Part shown: positions 24,102-33,340 of the stretch, piece after piece
Position numbering within the stretch: position 1 is the stretch's first letter
Layout: each line of letters opens with the position of its first letter
Assembly: GCA_030065935.1 (NCBI GenBank)
Contig: JASJCP010000031.1
Coordinates: 1 to 64,000 of the forward strand
Length of the DNA: 64,000 nt
Reading direction: 5' to 3'
Source: Xenococcaceae cyanobacterium MO_167.B27
GTDB lineage: Bacteria; Cyanobacteriota; Cyanobacteriia; Cyanobacteriales; Xenococcaceae
Made by a program: the position numbers and the translations under genes
Notes under the pieces: model-generated
Database searches by the model: none
The model's input: the letters and a program-made list of their open reading frames with translations, nothing else
What the model was told of the DNA's origin: nothing

Positions 24102-24917
24102 ATGAACATTAAAAATACATTAGGTATAGGTATTGGATATCGGGAACATTTTAAGAGTGAGTTGTTTCTAAATAGAGAGACAGTAGATTTCTTAGAGATT
24201 ATCTGCGATCGCTATCTTGATTCTAACCAATACCTTCAAGGAGAATTAGAGTTACTTGCTGCTAACTTTCCCTTAATTCCTCACTTTACTAATCTTTCTC
24301 TTGGTAGCGCAGAAGGTATCGATACAGACTATCTAAGTAAACTAGCAAAACTAGTTAAGCAAGTAAATCCCCCTTGGTGGAGTGAACATTTATGCTTTAC
24401 CAAAGCAGGAGGGATAGACATCGGACATCTTTCACCTTTACCTTATACCAAAGAAGCAATAGACATTGTTTGTCGCAACATCAAACAAGTACAAAGTTAT
24501 ATCGACACTCCCTTAATTCTGGAAAACATTACTTACATGGTTAGTATTCCTGGGGGAGAAATGACAGAAGCGCAGTTTATTGGAGAAATAGCGGAAAAAA
24601 CCAACTGTGGTTTATTACTAGACATTACCAATCTATATATTAATAGTACCAATCACAATTACGACATCAAAGAGTTTCTTTCCCAACTACCTCTAGAAAG
24701 AGTAGTACAACTTCATTTTGTCGGCGGATATTCCCATGATGGCATATTAATAGACAGCCATTCCGAATCTACTCCAGCAGAAGTATGGCAATTAATGAAA
24801 CAAGTAACCTCCTCCACTAGCGTCAACGGAATAGTTTTAGAAAGAGATGAAAACATCCCCCCATTTAATGAATTAGCTAGAGAGTTACACCAAGCAAGAA
24901 GTATCTTTAGTGGTTAG
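24102..24917 (+). CDS. DUF692 / MNIO-family multinuclear iron oxidase
   Basis: A 271-residue TIM-barrel enzyme of the MbnB/TglH family, which use two or three iron ions to modify Cys or other residues in ribosomal peptides. Family signatures are GIGYREHF at the N-terminus, PHFTNLSLGS, WWSEHLCF, LENITYM, LLLDITNLYINSTNH, QLHFVGGYSH, IDSHSE and LERDENIP, supplying His, Glu, Asp and Asn ligands. It sits between the TIGR04222 Cys-tailed protein (119 bp upstream) and a helical partner (130 bp downstream), the usual enzyme-plus-partner layout. The likely substrate is the Cys-rich tail encoded just upstream, by inference. Confidence 0.9.
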   Translation: MNIKNTLGIGIGYREHFKSELFLNRETVDFLEIICDRYLDSNQYLQGELELLAANFPLIPHFTNLSLGSAEGIDTDYLSKLAKLVKQVNPPWWSEHLCFTKAGGIDIGHLSPLPYTKEAIDIVCRNIKQVQSYIDTPLILENITYMVSIPGGEMTEAQFIGEIAEKTNCGLLLDITNLYINSTNHNYDIKEFLSQLPLERVVQLHFVGGYSHDGILIDSHSESTPAEVWQLMKQVTSSTSVNGIVLERDENIPPFNELARELHQARSIFSG

Positions 24918-24965
24918 TGGTTAGTGGTTAGTGGTTAGTAGTTAGTGGTTAGTGGTTGATTGTTA
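24911..24965. repeat. Heptanucleotide tandem repeat (GGTTAGT)n downstream of the MNIO gene
   Basis: About six imperfect copies overlapping the stop codon (24915-24917) of the MNIO gene, complementary to the ACTAACC array before that gene. Confidence 0.85.
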
Positions 24966-25047
24966 ATTGTTAATTGCGCTCTTACTACTCCCCAGTCTCC
25001 ACATACTTCCTCATCCCTCATCCCTTATAATTCATCCTTCAAAAATT

Positions 25048-25674
25048 ATGTCTTTATCAACAGTACAACAGGTTTTAGCACGCATCTATACTTACAGTAA
25101 ATTGCGAGATGACTTTTTAACTAATCCCGATGTAGTAGGAATTAGCTTCGGTTTAAACTGTCAGGAAATCCAGCAGCTAAGTAAACTATCAAGTCAACAG
25201 GTAAATTTATTTGCAAGCTCACTCAAGCACAAGCGTTTAGGAGAAATTCGTAAGCTGTTACCCCTAACTAATAAAGTATTAGGAAAAGAATTAGATCGCC
25301 TATTCTTTAAATATTCTGAAACTTACTTACCCACAGGAAGTAAAAAACATCTCTTAGATGCAATAGCTTTTACTAAATTTCTCGAACAAAATATAACTAC
25401 AGACAATATTCAACCAGCATGGGTATTAGATGTTTTACGTTACGAAAAAATTAGATTAAAAATGTTTCAAGGAAAGGGATTTATAATCTGCGATCGCTTT
25501 TCCTCTCATCTAGAATCTTTAATTAACAGTCTGCATTCAGATTCCCCAACCCTATTAAATCCCCAACCCAATATCGGTATATGGTTTAAACTGACACCTC
25601 ACTCTAAATGGCGAGGGTTTTTTCTGTCCTTTCCCCAATTTCATTACATTCTAAACCCCGCCCTAAAACATTAA
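25048..25674 (+). CDS. Helical partner protein of the DUF692/MNIO enzyme
   Basis: A 208-residue protein; I chose ATG 25048 because upstream codons are low-complexity repeat. Residues 8-110 are predicted helical: IYTYSKLRDDFLTNPDVVG, KRLGEIRKLLPLTNKVL and PTGSKKHLLDAIAFTKFL, a pattern typical of partner proteins that follow DUF692 genes and help recognise the peptide. The C-terminal half (LDVLRYEKIRLKM onward) is beta-rich and matches the common second domain. It lies 130 bp after the MNIO gene in the same direction. No catalytic motif is seen. Confidence 0.75.
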   Translation: MSLSTVQQVLARIYTYSKLRDDFLTNPDVVGISFGLNCQEIQQLSKLSSQQVNLFASSLKHKRLGEIRKLLPLTNKVLGKELDRLFFKYSETYLPTGSKKHLLDAIAFTKFLEQNITTDNIQPAWVLDVLRYEKIRLKMFQGKGFIICDRFSSHLESLINSLHSDSPTLLNPQPNIGIWFKLTPHSKWRGFFLSFPQFHYILNPALKH

Positions 25675-25722
25675 AAATTATAGTTTTTCTAAGACACCTA
25701 CTAAGTTAGTGATTAAATTAGA

Positions 25723-25739
25723 AAGTGGATATTCCACTT
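25723..25739. promoter_or_regulatory. Perfect palindrome before yqiJ, candidate operator
   Basis: AAGTGGA-TAT-TCCACTT, two perfect 7-bp arms 15 bp before ATG 25755. The position suits a repressor site or a small mRNA hairpin covering the ribosome site. A GTG at 25725 could only be used if this palindrome were coding. Confidence 0.45.
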
Positions 25740-25754
25740 AAACACAAAAGTTCC

Positions 25755-26441
25755 ATGTTATTCAATTTAGCTAATCTTTCTTACTGGATATTCCTGGGTA
25801 TTGGAATAGTCTTGTTTCTGTTAGTTATTATTTCTGGTGGAGGTGATGATGATGTTGAATTGGATGCAGAATTAGATACAGATGCAGATATCGATCTTGA
25901 AGGTGGAGGGGATGGAAATGATGAATTTAGTTCGTTACAATTTTTAGCCTGGCTTGGTTTTGGGAAAGCACCTTTAATTTTACTTTTGGCGATAGATTTT
26001 AGTATTTGGGGTTTAACTGGTTGGATACTAAATGTTTTTGTTGGTAATTTTACTGGAGAAATTCCCACAAGAATGTTTGGTTTGGGTGGTTTAATATTAA
26101 TTGTTTCTTTTATTACCAGCTTTAGTATCAGTAGTTTAATTGCTCGTCCTTTAGGTAAAATTTTTGCTTCTTTTGGGGAAGATGCTAGTAGTAATCGTTT
26201 GATTGGTTGTATGGGGACTGTTAATTCTAAAGCAGTACCTTATGAGGGAAAAGGTAAAATTGCTCAAGCGGATATTATCGATCCTGCACGGAATTTAGTA
26301 ACGGTAGCTGTCTGTTTACCTTCTTGGGCAAAAGTAGTTCCACAAAATGGTCAAGAAATTTTAATTATCGAACATACAGAAAACTATTATTTAGCTATTC
26401 TTAGTCAAGGAAGCGATCGCGAGCAATGGCAACAGAATTAG
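25755..26441 (+). CDS. YqiJ-like membrane protein (OB-fold, NfeD-related)
   Basis: A 228-residue protein with an N-terminal TM (about residues 7-25), an Asp/Glu-rich linker (DDDVELDAELDTDADIDLEGG), two more helices (about 60-90 and 105-130), and a C-terminal OB-fold of about 75 residues (MGTVNSKAVPYEGKGKIAQA). This layout is that of YqiJ, the small partner of the YqiK flotillin, which follows 33 bp downstream. I prefer ATG 25755 over GTG 25725 because the helix starts there and a palindrome overlaps the GTG. The pair is thought to organise membrane microdomains. Confidence 0.8.
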   Translation: MLFNLANLSYWIFLGIGIVLFLLVIISGGGDDDVELDAELDTDADIDLEGGGDGNDEFSSLQFLAWLGFGKAPLILLLAIDFSIWGLTGWILNVFVGNFTGEIPTRMFGLGGLILIVSFITSFSISSLIARPLGKIFASFGEDASSNRLIGCMGTVNSKAVPYEGKGKIAQADIIDPARNLVTVAVCLPSWAKVVPQNGQEILIIEHTENYYLAILSQGSDREQWQQN

Positions 26442-26474
26442 TTTAATAATAAAACCTATGGAAGGAGGAAAATC

Positions 26475-28583
26475 ATGTTATTTTGGTTGACTTTAATTCA
26501 ATCATTAGACTTGAGTAGCTTATCAACAGAGCTAGTAAATAATAATGTCAAAATAGATTCCAATAAACCCATGAATATTGTTAGCGAAAATCCTCTCAAT
26601 GTTAATCTACAGCCCAATTTTTCCCAGTTGGGTGGTGCGCTCCTTTTCCCTAGTCTAATAGGAGCTTTAATTGTATTACTCTTATTAAGTATTTGGGCAT
26701 ATACAAGAGTATATGTAATTACTCCCAATAATGAAGCTTTTGTGCGGACAGGAGGAGTCTTTATTAAGAAAAAATCAGTAATTTTAAATGGTGGTTGTAT
26801 TGTATTGCCTGGTTTTCACGAACTAACTAGAGTTCCTTTGCGAGAAATTTCTATTGATGTAGAAAGGACTGATAACTTAGCAGTTAGGACTCAAGACTAT
26901 TTACGCGCTAATATGCGAGTAACGTTTTATGTTTGTATTAATGCCAACGAAGAAGATGTTTTAGTCTCTGCTGCTAGATTATCAAAACAAGGCAGAATTT
27001 CCGAAAATGATATTAAAGAAGCCTTGGAAAAAAGAGCAGATGATGCAATTAGAGCAGCAGCGAAAAGAAAAAGTATTGCGGAAATTGATTCTGATAAACT
27101 AGGGTTTGCCGATGAAGTACTGAATTTAATTCAACAGGATTTAAAGAAAGTTGGTTTAACTCTTAACAACATTGCAATATCTGAAATTGAAGAAAGTGAT
27201 ACTTACGACGAAAATAATTTTTTTGATGCCCAAGGAGTCAAATTAAGAACCGAGACAATTCAGCGTTCAATTAAACAAAAATTAGAAGTAGAGTTAACTA
27301 CCGACCAAAAAAAGAAAGAACTAGAACTTAATACCCAGATTGCTATTCAGCAGCAAGAACTAACAGCAGAAAAACAGTCTCTAAATATCAAAAAAGAAAA
27401 AGAAGATGCCAAATTCAAACAGCTAAAAGAAGTAGAATTCCTGAAAGCTCAAACAGAAAGAGAAATTCAAGAATCTAAAGACCAAGAAATTACTAAAATA
27501 GAACGGAATAAGATATTACAAAGTAAAGCCGTAGAAGAAGAGAAAATTCAACAAGAACTAGCAGTGCAACAAAGCAGAATTGAAGCAGAGATTGCCCTAG
27601 AAGAACAAAACAAACAATTAAAAATAGCTCAAGCACTACAACAACAAGAATCAGAAGTAGCTGAAATCAATCGTCAAAAAACTATTGAAGAATCAAAAAT
27701 TCAGCAACAATTAACCATTCAAGACCGACAAATTGCAGCCAATATTGCCTTAGAAGAAAAAAATAAAGAATTAAAAATAGCTCAAGCACTACAACAACAA
27801 GAATCAGAAGTAGCTGAAATCAATCGTCAAAAAATTGTTGAAGCATCCCGTCTCAAAGCTAAAATAGAAGTTGCTCAAGCAGAACAAGAATCCCAAATAG
27901 CCCAACAAGAAGCAGCAATTGCTATTGCGGAAAAAGAAAGAGAGCGTCTCAATACTGAAGCAGAAAGGGCGCAAGCAGAATCCGCAGTCGTTACCGCTAC
28001 TGAAATCGAACAAGCGGAAAGAGAACAACGCCTCTCTATTATTGCAGCAGAACAAGAAGCACAACAACTTAGTATAAGCGATCGCAATGTAGTAGAATTA
28101 GATGTTTTTCGTCGTCAACGCCAAGCAGAAATCGCCCGTCAAGCAGCAGAATTAGAAGCAGAATCCATCCGCACTCTTGCAGAAGCTAACCAGTATAAGG
28201 CTTTAGCAGAAGCAGAAGGGAAAAAAGCTTTAATCGAAGCAGAAAACACTCTTAACAATGCCAATCGCACAGCCGAATTAGTTAAAATAATCTGGCCCGA
28301 ATTAGCTGTAAAATTGCCAGAAATTGTCAAATCCTTAGCCCCTCAGCCTGGAGTTTTGGGCGATACTAAAATCTATGCTTTCCCTGGTGGTAATGGGAAT
28401 AATGACAATGGCATAGGAGATATTAATAAATTATTACTCTCTACTAGTGGTTTATCATTAATTGAAACCCTATTAAATGAAGGAAAACTCGCAGCATTGT
28501 TAACAGTTTTGCAACAACTCCTAAACTCTAAAGAAGTTAGTAATTCTGAAATCAATCAAATTGCTACCAAAAAAACTAAGTAG
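26475..28583 (+). CDS. Flotillin-family protein (YqiK-like)
   Basis: A 702-residue SPFH/flotillin protein. One TM at about 53-76 is followed by the SPFH domain (VYVITPNNEAFVRTGG, to about 250), then a very long Glu/Lys/Gln coiled coil (about 270-590) with tandem repeats of the IAQALQQQESEVAEINRQK type, and a C-terminal oligomerisation segment after residue 600. AAGGAGG sits 8 nt before ATG 26475. The coiled coil contains a duplicated block of about 58 residues (EIALEEQNKQLKIAQ and NIALEEKNKELKIAQ). Together with YqiJ it should form a membrane scaffold. Cyanobacterial function is unproven. Confidence 0.88.
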   Translation: MLFWLTLIQSLDLSSLSTELVNNNVKIDSNKPMNIVSENPLNVNLQPNFSQLGGALLFPSLIGALIVLLLLSIWAYTRVYVITPNNEAFVRTGGVFIKKKSVILNGGCIVLPGFHELTRVPLREISIDVERTDNLAVRTQDYLRANMRVTFYVCINANEEDVLVSAARLSKQGRISENDIKEALEKRADDAIRAAAKRKSIAEIDSDKLGFADEVLNLIQQDLKKVGLTLNNIAISEIEESDTYDENNFFDAQGVKLRTETIQRSIKQKLEVELTTDQKKKELELNTQIAIQQQELTAEKQSLNIKKEKEDAKFKQLKEVEFLKAQTEREIQESKDQEITKIERNKILQSKAVEEEKIQQELAVQQSRIEAEIALEEQNKQLKIAQALQQQESEVAEINRQKTIEESKIQQQLTIQDRQIAANIALEEKNKELKIAQALQQQESEVAEINRQKIVEASRLKAKIEVAQAEQESQIAQQEAAIAIAEKERERLNTEAERAQAESAVVTATEIEQAEREQRLSIIAAEQEAQQLSISDRNVVELDVFRRQRQAEIARQAAELEAESIRTLAEANQYKALAEAEGKKALIEAENTLNNANRTAELVKIIWPELAVKLPEIVKSLAPQPGVLGDTKIYAFPGGNGNNDNGIGDINKLLLSTSGLSLIETLLNEGKLAALLTVLQQLLNSKEVSNSEINQIATKKTK

Positions 28584-28781
28584 TAGGTGCAAAATATGAA
28601 GCGATAGTTGAGAAGCGCGAATAGGGAATAGGCACTCTTGCAATAGGGAATAAGGATTGGGGGAGACCCAACTCGTCGCTTCGCGAGTGGGGGATTGGGG
28701 ATGTAGGGAAATTTTTGACCTAAACTCTTTGCAATTCTCCATCACCCAATTATCCTGATTGAAAGATAGGGAAAACTAAAA
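28584..28781. repeat. Intergenic DNA with palindromic and dispersed repeats
   Basis: Holds CAACTCG-TCGCT-TCGCGAG (about 28667-28688), a palindrome common in cyanobacteria, and a stretch (28596-28640) resembling the minus strand at 45790-45868 (ATAGTTGAGA, then CTTGCAATAG). Confidence 0.5.
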
Positions 28782-29026
28782 ATGCAGCGAAATAACCCAA
28801 ATTTTATTAGTAATCATGAAGATTTAGAAGTCTATAAAATTGCTTTTGATGCTGCTATGGAAATATTTGAGCTTTCTCAAGATTTTCCTAAAAAAGTTTG
28901 CGGTCAAATGCCAATATTTGGACGTAGATTCAGGAAGAAAACTTTATAGTCAATATTAATCAGATTTTGGGATTGATTGTCATCATGACTAATAGTGCTG
29001 ATAAATGGTTATTAAAAAAGAACTAA
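28782..29026 (+). pseudogene. Four-helix-bundle protein pseudogene
   Basis: Starts as a normal four helix bundle (S23/IVP-like) protein, HEDLEVYKIAFDAAMEIFELSQDFPK, then breaks. After position 28900 the family sequence continues in another frame (RSNANIW, then stop) and the typical end ADKWLLKKN reappears to TAA 29024-29026. About half of the middle is missing. These proteins have no settled function. Confidence 0.75.
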
Positions 29027-29117
29027 ATTCCCCCAATTCCCCAATTCCCCACTTTCCGAATCCCCCACTTTCCCCGCATCCCCCCGCACTTCCCCATAGT
29101 CACCCTTTCCTTAAATA

Positions 29118-30800
29118 GGGTTTGCTGAATAAGTAAGCCCTAACTATTGCCAAGAATCAGCTTGGTTAAAAGATAAGTTTTTATGCTATCAAGTAAGGTT
29201 TAATATCAGTTTTGATAATCAAATATTCAGAAATTAAGCCTGATTTATAGTCCTGAAAAAATAAAGACAAAAAAAGACAGTTAACCTGCCTAAGCAGGGT
29301 GGAAAGATTAATAACTAAAAAAGTTATGGCAATAGAAGTTTCTGCTGTTTCAGACAATTTTGCCATAATACGATTAAGACTATATCTTCTCTTAGCTTGA
29401 CCAAATTTACCCTCAATTCCATTGCGAAACCTCTCATCATCTAGAGCTTGTTTTTTGATTTCTTTACTGACATTTTTAGGTGGTCTTCCCAATGGAGGTC
29501 CACTAATCCTAATTCCTCTTTCTTTGCACCAAGCCCTATTCTCCCTAGTTCTATAAATTCGGTCAACATGAACGGACGATGGATAGTATCCAGTGAAGTT
29601 TTTATAGGCTTCTACTTGTGTTTTGAAATCTCCTGATTCATTAAAATTATCCCAACTCAAATGTTCTAAAAAAACATAGTTTTCAAAACAGCTTACTGAT
29701 ATTTTTGCGCCAAACTCAACTGGTTTTCCTATTTTACCTCTGACTATAGGACGGATATGGGGTTGGCTTATACTTACAATTCTATCATCAATTCGGTTTG
29801 ATTCATTCTCATACATCCACAATTGTTGACGATAAACTTCTGCGACTACCAACAATATTTTATATTTCCTTGGTGTTAGGTTGCTTAATTTGACTTCTGA
29901 ATTAAGTAAATTCTCTATGTGAGATAAATTTCTTTTTATGTATTGTAATTGTTTGGCGATAGCTTCTCGTCTTTCTTGTCTAGAAGGACGACGTTTTTTG
30001 GCTACTTTTAAATAATCCTTTCTCGCTTTCTTTCTATAAGTTCTTGGTTTTTTTACTTGCTTTGTTTGACAAGTTTTATAAAGATAATCTATGATTTTTT
30101 CAATTTGCACTCTGGCTTGATTTAATATGCCTAAATCATTAGGATAAGTGATATCAGCTGGAGCAGCAGTAGCATCTAATATTAGTTTTCCTTGATTTTT
30201 TATTTCTGCCAGTTCTTCTTTTTCTTTTTTTTTTCTTCTATTGGAATGTTTTGGGTGTCTTCTTGAAAATCTTTCACCATTTTTTTATTAATTTTTTTAA
30301 CAAAGTTCATTTTAATTCTTTCTCTAAAATAAACCATCATGGAGGCTTCAAATGGGGCTTCATTACAATATTTTGATAGTCCTATAAAATATTGTAGGTA
30401 AGGGTTCTCTTTAATTTGTTCTACGGTTTCTCTATCTGAAATTCCTAATTTTTCTTTAATAATTAATGCTCCTAATGCCATCCGAAAAGGTTTAGCTGGC
30501 GCACCCATTGTTTCTGAGAATTTTTTAGCATATTCTTGCTCAAATTCCGCCCAGGGGATCAATTCTGCCATGATGACCCACCGATTATCTAATGATAACT
30601 TTCCCGAAAAAGGTAATTCAAATTTTTCTGGGGTAAGTTCAGGCTTGTCAGATTTACGGTACATCTGTTCTAAATCAGATAAGTGCAAGGGGATTTTACC
30701 AATTCTAAGGCTTGGACGCGCCCATTACCTAACTTTTTCGTCATGCCAGAATGGCTGTAACCTTCTTTTGGTCAACGGTTTTAACTTTTTGGGTAAACCC
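29118..30800 (-). mobile_element. IS5-type insertion sequence
   Basis: A 1.68-kb element with GGGTTT at the left end (29118) and AAACCC at the right (30800), short imperfect inverted ends, flanked by TAAATA (29112-29117 and 30801-30806) as a candidate 6-bp target duplication. It encodes one transposase split in two frames. Confidence 0.7.
29181..30664 (-). CDS. IS5-type DDE transposase in two frames, probable -1 frameshift
   Basis: Frame A runs from ATG 30664 to TAA about 30200 and carries the N-terminal domain (MYRKSDKPELTPEKFELPF to KENPYLQYFIGLSKY). Frame B continues to 29181. The junction is a run of ten A, G, five A, G (30218-30234 on the plus strand as T/C), containing A AAA AAG in phase. 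A -1 slip there continues as ELAEIKNQGKLILDATAAPAD, which supplies the first DDE Asp (about 30175), then HVDRIYR (second Asp) and NGIEGKFGQAKRRY (Glu). Because the first Asp lies in frame B upstream of any good start, the fused product is likely the active transposase. A simple indel is the alternative. Confidence 0.78.
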
Positions 30801-30827
30801 TAAATAAAAACGGTATTAGGTGGTATG

Positions 30828-30850
30828 GGTTCAAGGTGCAAGATATGAGT
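30828..30850. repeat. Dispersed 23-bp repeat, copy 2
   Basis: Identical to 15671-15693, 27 bp outside the right end of the IS5-type element and just before the sigma-like gene. Confidence 0.8.
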
Positions 30851-30885
30851 ATAAGCTTTTTTTGCAATCATCTAATCTTTAAAAA

Positions 30886-31566
30886 GTGGAAGAACAAATC
30901 AAAGAGGCTATATCATCTGTATGTGGTTACGACAGTCAAAGTCTCCAGCGACAGAAAAACCTTAACCGCTTACTAATTCTGATTCAACAACTACCAGGGA
31001 TTTATAAATCCTCCCATCAAGACTATCCAGAAGCATACAACCGCACCTTAATTTGGGTAAGTAAAAATATAGACTGCTTTGAACCCCAAGGGGAATCTAT
31101 ACAACAAAGTTTTGTTACTTGGATTAATGGTTATCTCAAATGGCGCATCCGTGACTTATATGTTTCTGACAACAGTTACGATCCGCAGCTCGTTTATCCT
31201 TATAGTAAAGACGAGTCAGGAATTGACTTAATTGAAAACATCGCCGATCCTCGTTTCTCCCTCAGTTTATTAGATACCCAAATTGCGGAAATACAAGCCA
31301 ATCAACAAGCCAGATTAGGAAAAGCGATCGCTGACTATATCCAACAAGACTTCAATAAAAAGCTTACCAAAACTCATCCCCGAAAAGCTCCTAGATGTAA
31401 CTGTCAGTGTTTAGCCATTCGCTTATTACTCCAACAACCACCCCAAAAAATTTCAGAAATAGCGCGAGAATTAAACATCAACAATCAAACTCTCTATTCT
31501 CACTGGAAACAAAAATGTCTTCCTTTACTACAAGAAATCAGCAAAGAACTAACCACTAATTACTAA
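30886..31566 (+). CDS. Sigma-70-like regulator paired with DUF1822
   Basis: A 226-residue protein starting at GTG 30886 without a clear Shine-Dalgarno. The N-terminal half (LNRLLILIQQLPGIYKS, WVSKNIDCFEP, GYLKWRIRDLY) resembles sigma-factor region 2-like helices of a cyanobacterial family. The C-terminal KISEIARELNINNQTLYSHWKQK is a region 4-type helix-turn-helix. It is followed 45 bp later by a DUF1822 gene, a pairing seen repeatedly in cyanobacteria. Bases 31249-31519 are duplicated at 35340-35610. Whether it acts with RNA polymerase or only binds DNA is not known. Confidence 0.7.
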   Translation: MEEQIKEAISSVCGYDSQSLQRQKNLNRLLILIQQLPGIYKSSHQDYPEAYNRTLIWVSKNIDCFEPQGESIQQSFVTWINGYLKWRIRDLYVSDNSYDPQLVYPYSKDESGIDLIENIADPRFSLSLLDTQIAEIQANQQARLGKAIADYIQQDFNKKLTKTHPRKAPRCNCQCLAIRLLLQQPPQKISEIARELNINNQTLYSHWKQKCLPLLQEISKELTTNY

Positions 31567-31605
31567 CAACTAACCACTAACCACTAACCAATAACCACGC
31601 TCCCA
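31551..31605. repeat. Heptanucleotide repeat (ACTAACC)n between sigma-like and DUF1822 genes
   Basis: Imperfect tandem ACTAACCA/ACTAACAA units overlapping the sigma-like stop. STRR type. Confidence 0.85.
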
Positions 31606-31611
31606 CCATCA

Positions 31612-32532
31612 ATGACTCTTACACAATCCTCACCACTAACTATACTGCTAGATCGCCATGCACATAATTATGCACAACAGTTTGCTAGCCAACAAGCCAC
31701 ACCCCAAAAAGGTAAACAAGTTTATCTCAATACCCTAGCTGTTTATGCGGTAAATACTTATCTCAAATGCTTTCCCATAGCAACTAACTTAGCTCAAAGT
31801 GACTGTTGGCATCCTGGTATAAGAGCAATCTTTAATGTTGCTGATTTAGTATTACCCAACTTTGGAAAAATAGAATGTCTTGCGGTGTTACCAGAAGCCG
31901 AAACTATTACCATTCCTGCTGAAGTTAGAGAAGATCGCCTGGGTTATATAGTAGTGCAGTTTGAAGAAAAATTACAGCAAGTAGATTTATTAGGCTTTAT
32001 ATCTAGTAAAGATATTAATTTTGCCACAGAAACTTTTAATATCAATCAATTACAACCTTTAGAGCGTTTATTTGATACCTTAGATACCTTGCAACAACAG
32101 GTAAATCTGCGTCAATGGTTAACTGGTTTCTTTCCCCCAGATTGGCAACCAGTAAACATAATAATGGCTGGTAGAATTGCCAGAAGCCTTAGTAACACTG
32201 ATACTGCTGTTACTACTATCAGTCGCGGAAAAGCTATAGCTTGGCAAGTTAATAATACAGAAGAAAACATAGTTTTAGTCTTAAAAATAACCGAGTCATC
32301 CTCTAATACTATCGATCTCTGTTTGCAACTATATCCCGATAGAGAAAGTAATAATTTACCTATTGGTTTATCAGTAAAAATCTTAGATGAAGCAGGAGAA
32401 ACTTGTTTATCCGCAACAGCTAAAGACAGTGATGATTGGATACAGCTAGAATTTGCTTGTCAACAGGGAGAAGTTTTTAAAGTGGAAATGAATTTAGCTG
32501 GAGTAACTATTGTAGAAAAATTTGCAGTTTAA
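31612..32532 (+). CDS. DUF1822 family protein
   Basis: A 306-residue soluble protein. The opening LLDRHAHNYAQQFASQQATPQKGKQVYLN with TLAVYAVNTYLKCF is diagnostic of DUF1822. The middle part (GYIVVQFEEKLQQVDLLGFI) and the WLTGFFPPDWQPVN segment are conserved. In other cyanobacteria the gene follows a sigma-70-like gene and often precedes a CHASE2 or CHAT gene. Here the third gene is missing, and downstream DNA is debris. Molecular function unknown. Confidence 0.85.
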   Translation: MTLTQSSPLTILLDRHAHNYAQQFASQQATPQKGKQVYLNTLAVYAVNTYLKCFPIATNLAQSDCWHPGIRAIFNVADLVLPNFGKIECLAVLPEAETITIPAEVREDRLGYIVVQFEEKLQQVDLLGFISSKDINFATETFNINQLQPLERLFDTLDTLQQQVNLRQWLTGFFPPDWQPVNIIMAGRIARSLSNTDTAVTTISRGKAIAWQVNNTEENIVLVLKITESSSNTIDLCLQLYPDRESNNLPIGLSVKILDEAGETCLSATAKDSDDWIQLEFACQQGEVFKVEMNLAGVTIVEKFAV

Positions 32533-32874
32533 GTAACATTTCTGAAGGGGGGACAGCCATCAGAATAAGCAGAGAGCTAGACAGCAAAACATCTTCAAAA
32601 CCACCATCCTCCGATCTCTTGAAAAAGTCAGAAAAAAAGAAAGTGGTCGAAGGAGATGATTCCTGGACAAGACCTAGGAATCAGACTGCAAGGACTATGG
32701 GGATGGTTGGGGAATTATAATAATCTGAAGCCAAAACCAACGCGCTTTAGCCGTTGGAGTTGGGTCAAAGACATCTAACCTACGAAAAGCAACAAGAATT
32801 GTTGTGGGAATTAGGACGAATCAATATCGGAAGAGGATAAGCAAATACTTTCTTTTTCAAGTAGTAATCTTGGT
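32533..32874. other. Intergenic debris with one arm of a 25-bp direct repeat and a broken ORF
   Basis: 32542-32566 matches 34515-34539 with one mismatch. At about 32654-32838 a protein-like reading (PGQDLGIRLQGLWGWLGN, RFSRWSWVKDI, then after a frameshift HLTYEKQQELLWELGRINIG) is broken by a shift and stops. It looks like a transposon-gene relic, but I cannot name the family. Confidence 0.45.
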
Positions 32875-33261
<387 letters not shown>

Positions 33262-33340
33262 GACCTGCGACTTGTGTAATTTAAAAATTAATAGAAGGAA
33301 AATATTAAGAGAAAATGGATCAGATTGAATGGATAACTAA

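Noticed and set aside
24051..24965. Possible CRISPR arrays
   Set aside because: The units are 7-bp head-to-tail repeats with no spacers. No cas genes lie nearby. They are STRR-type tandem repeats.
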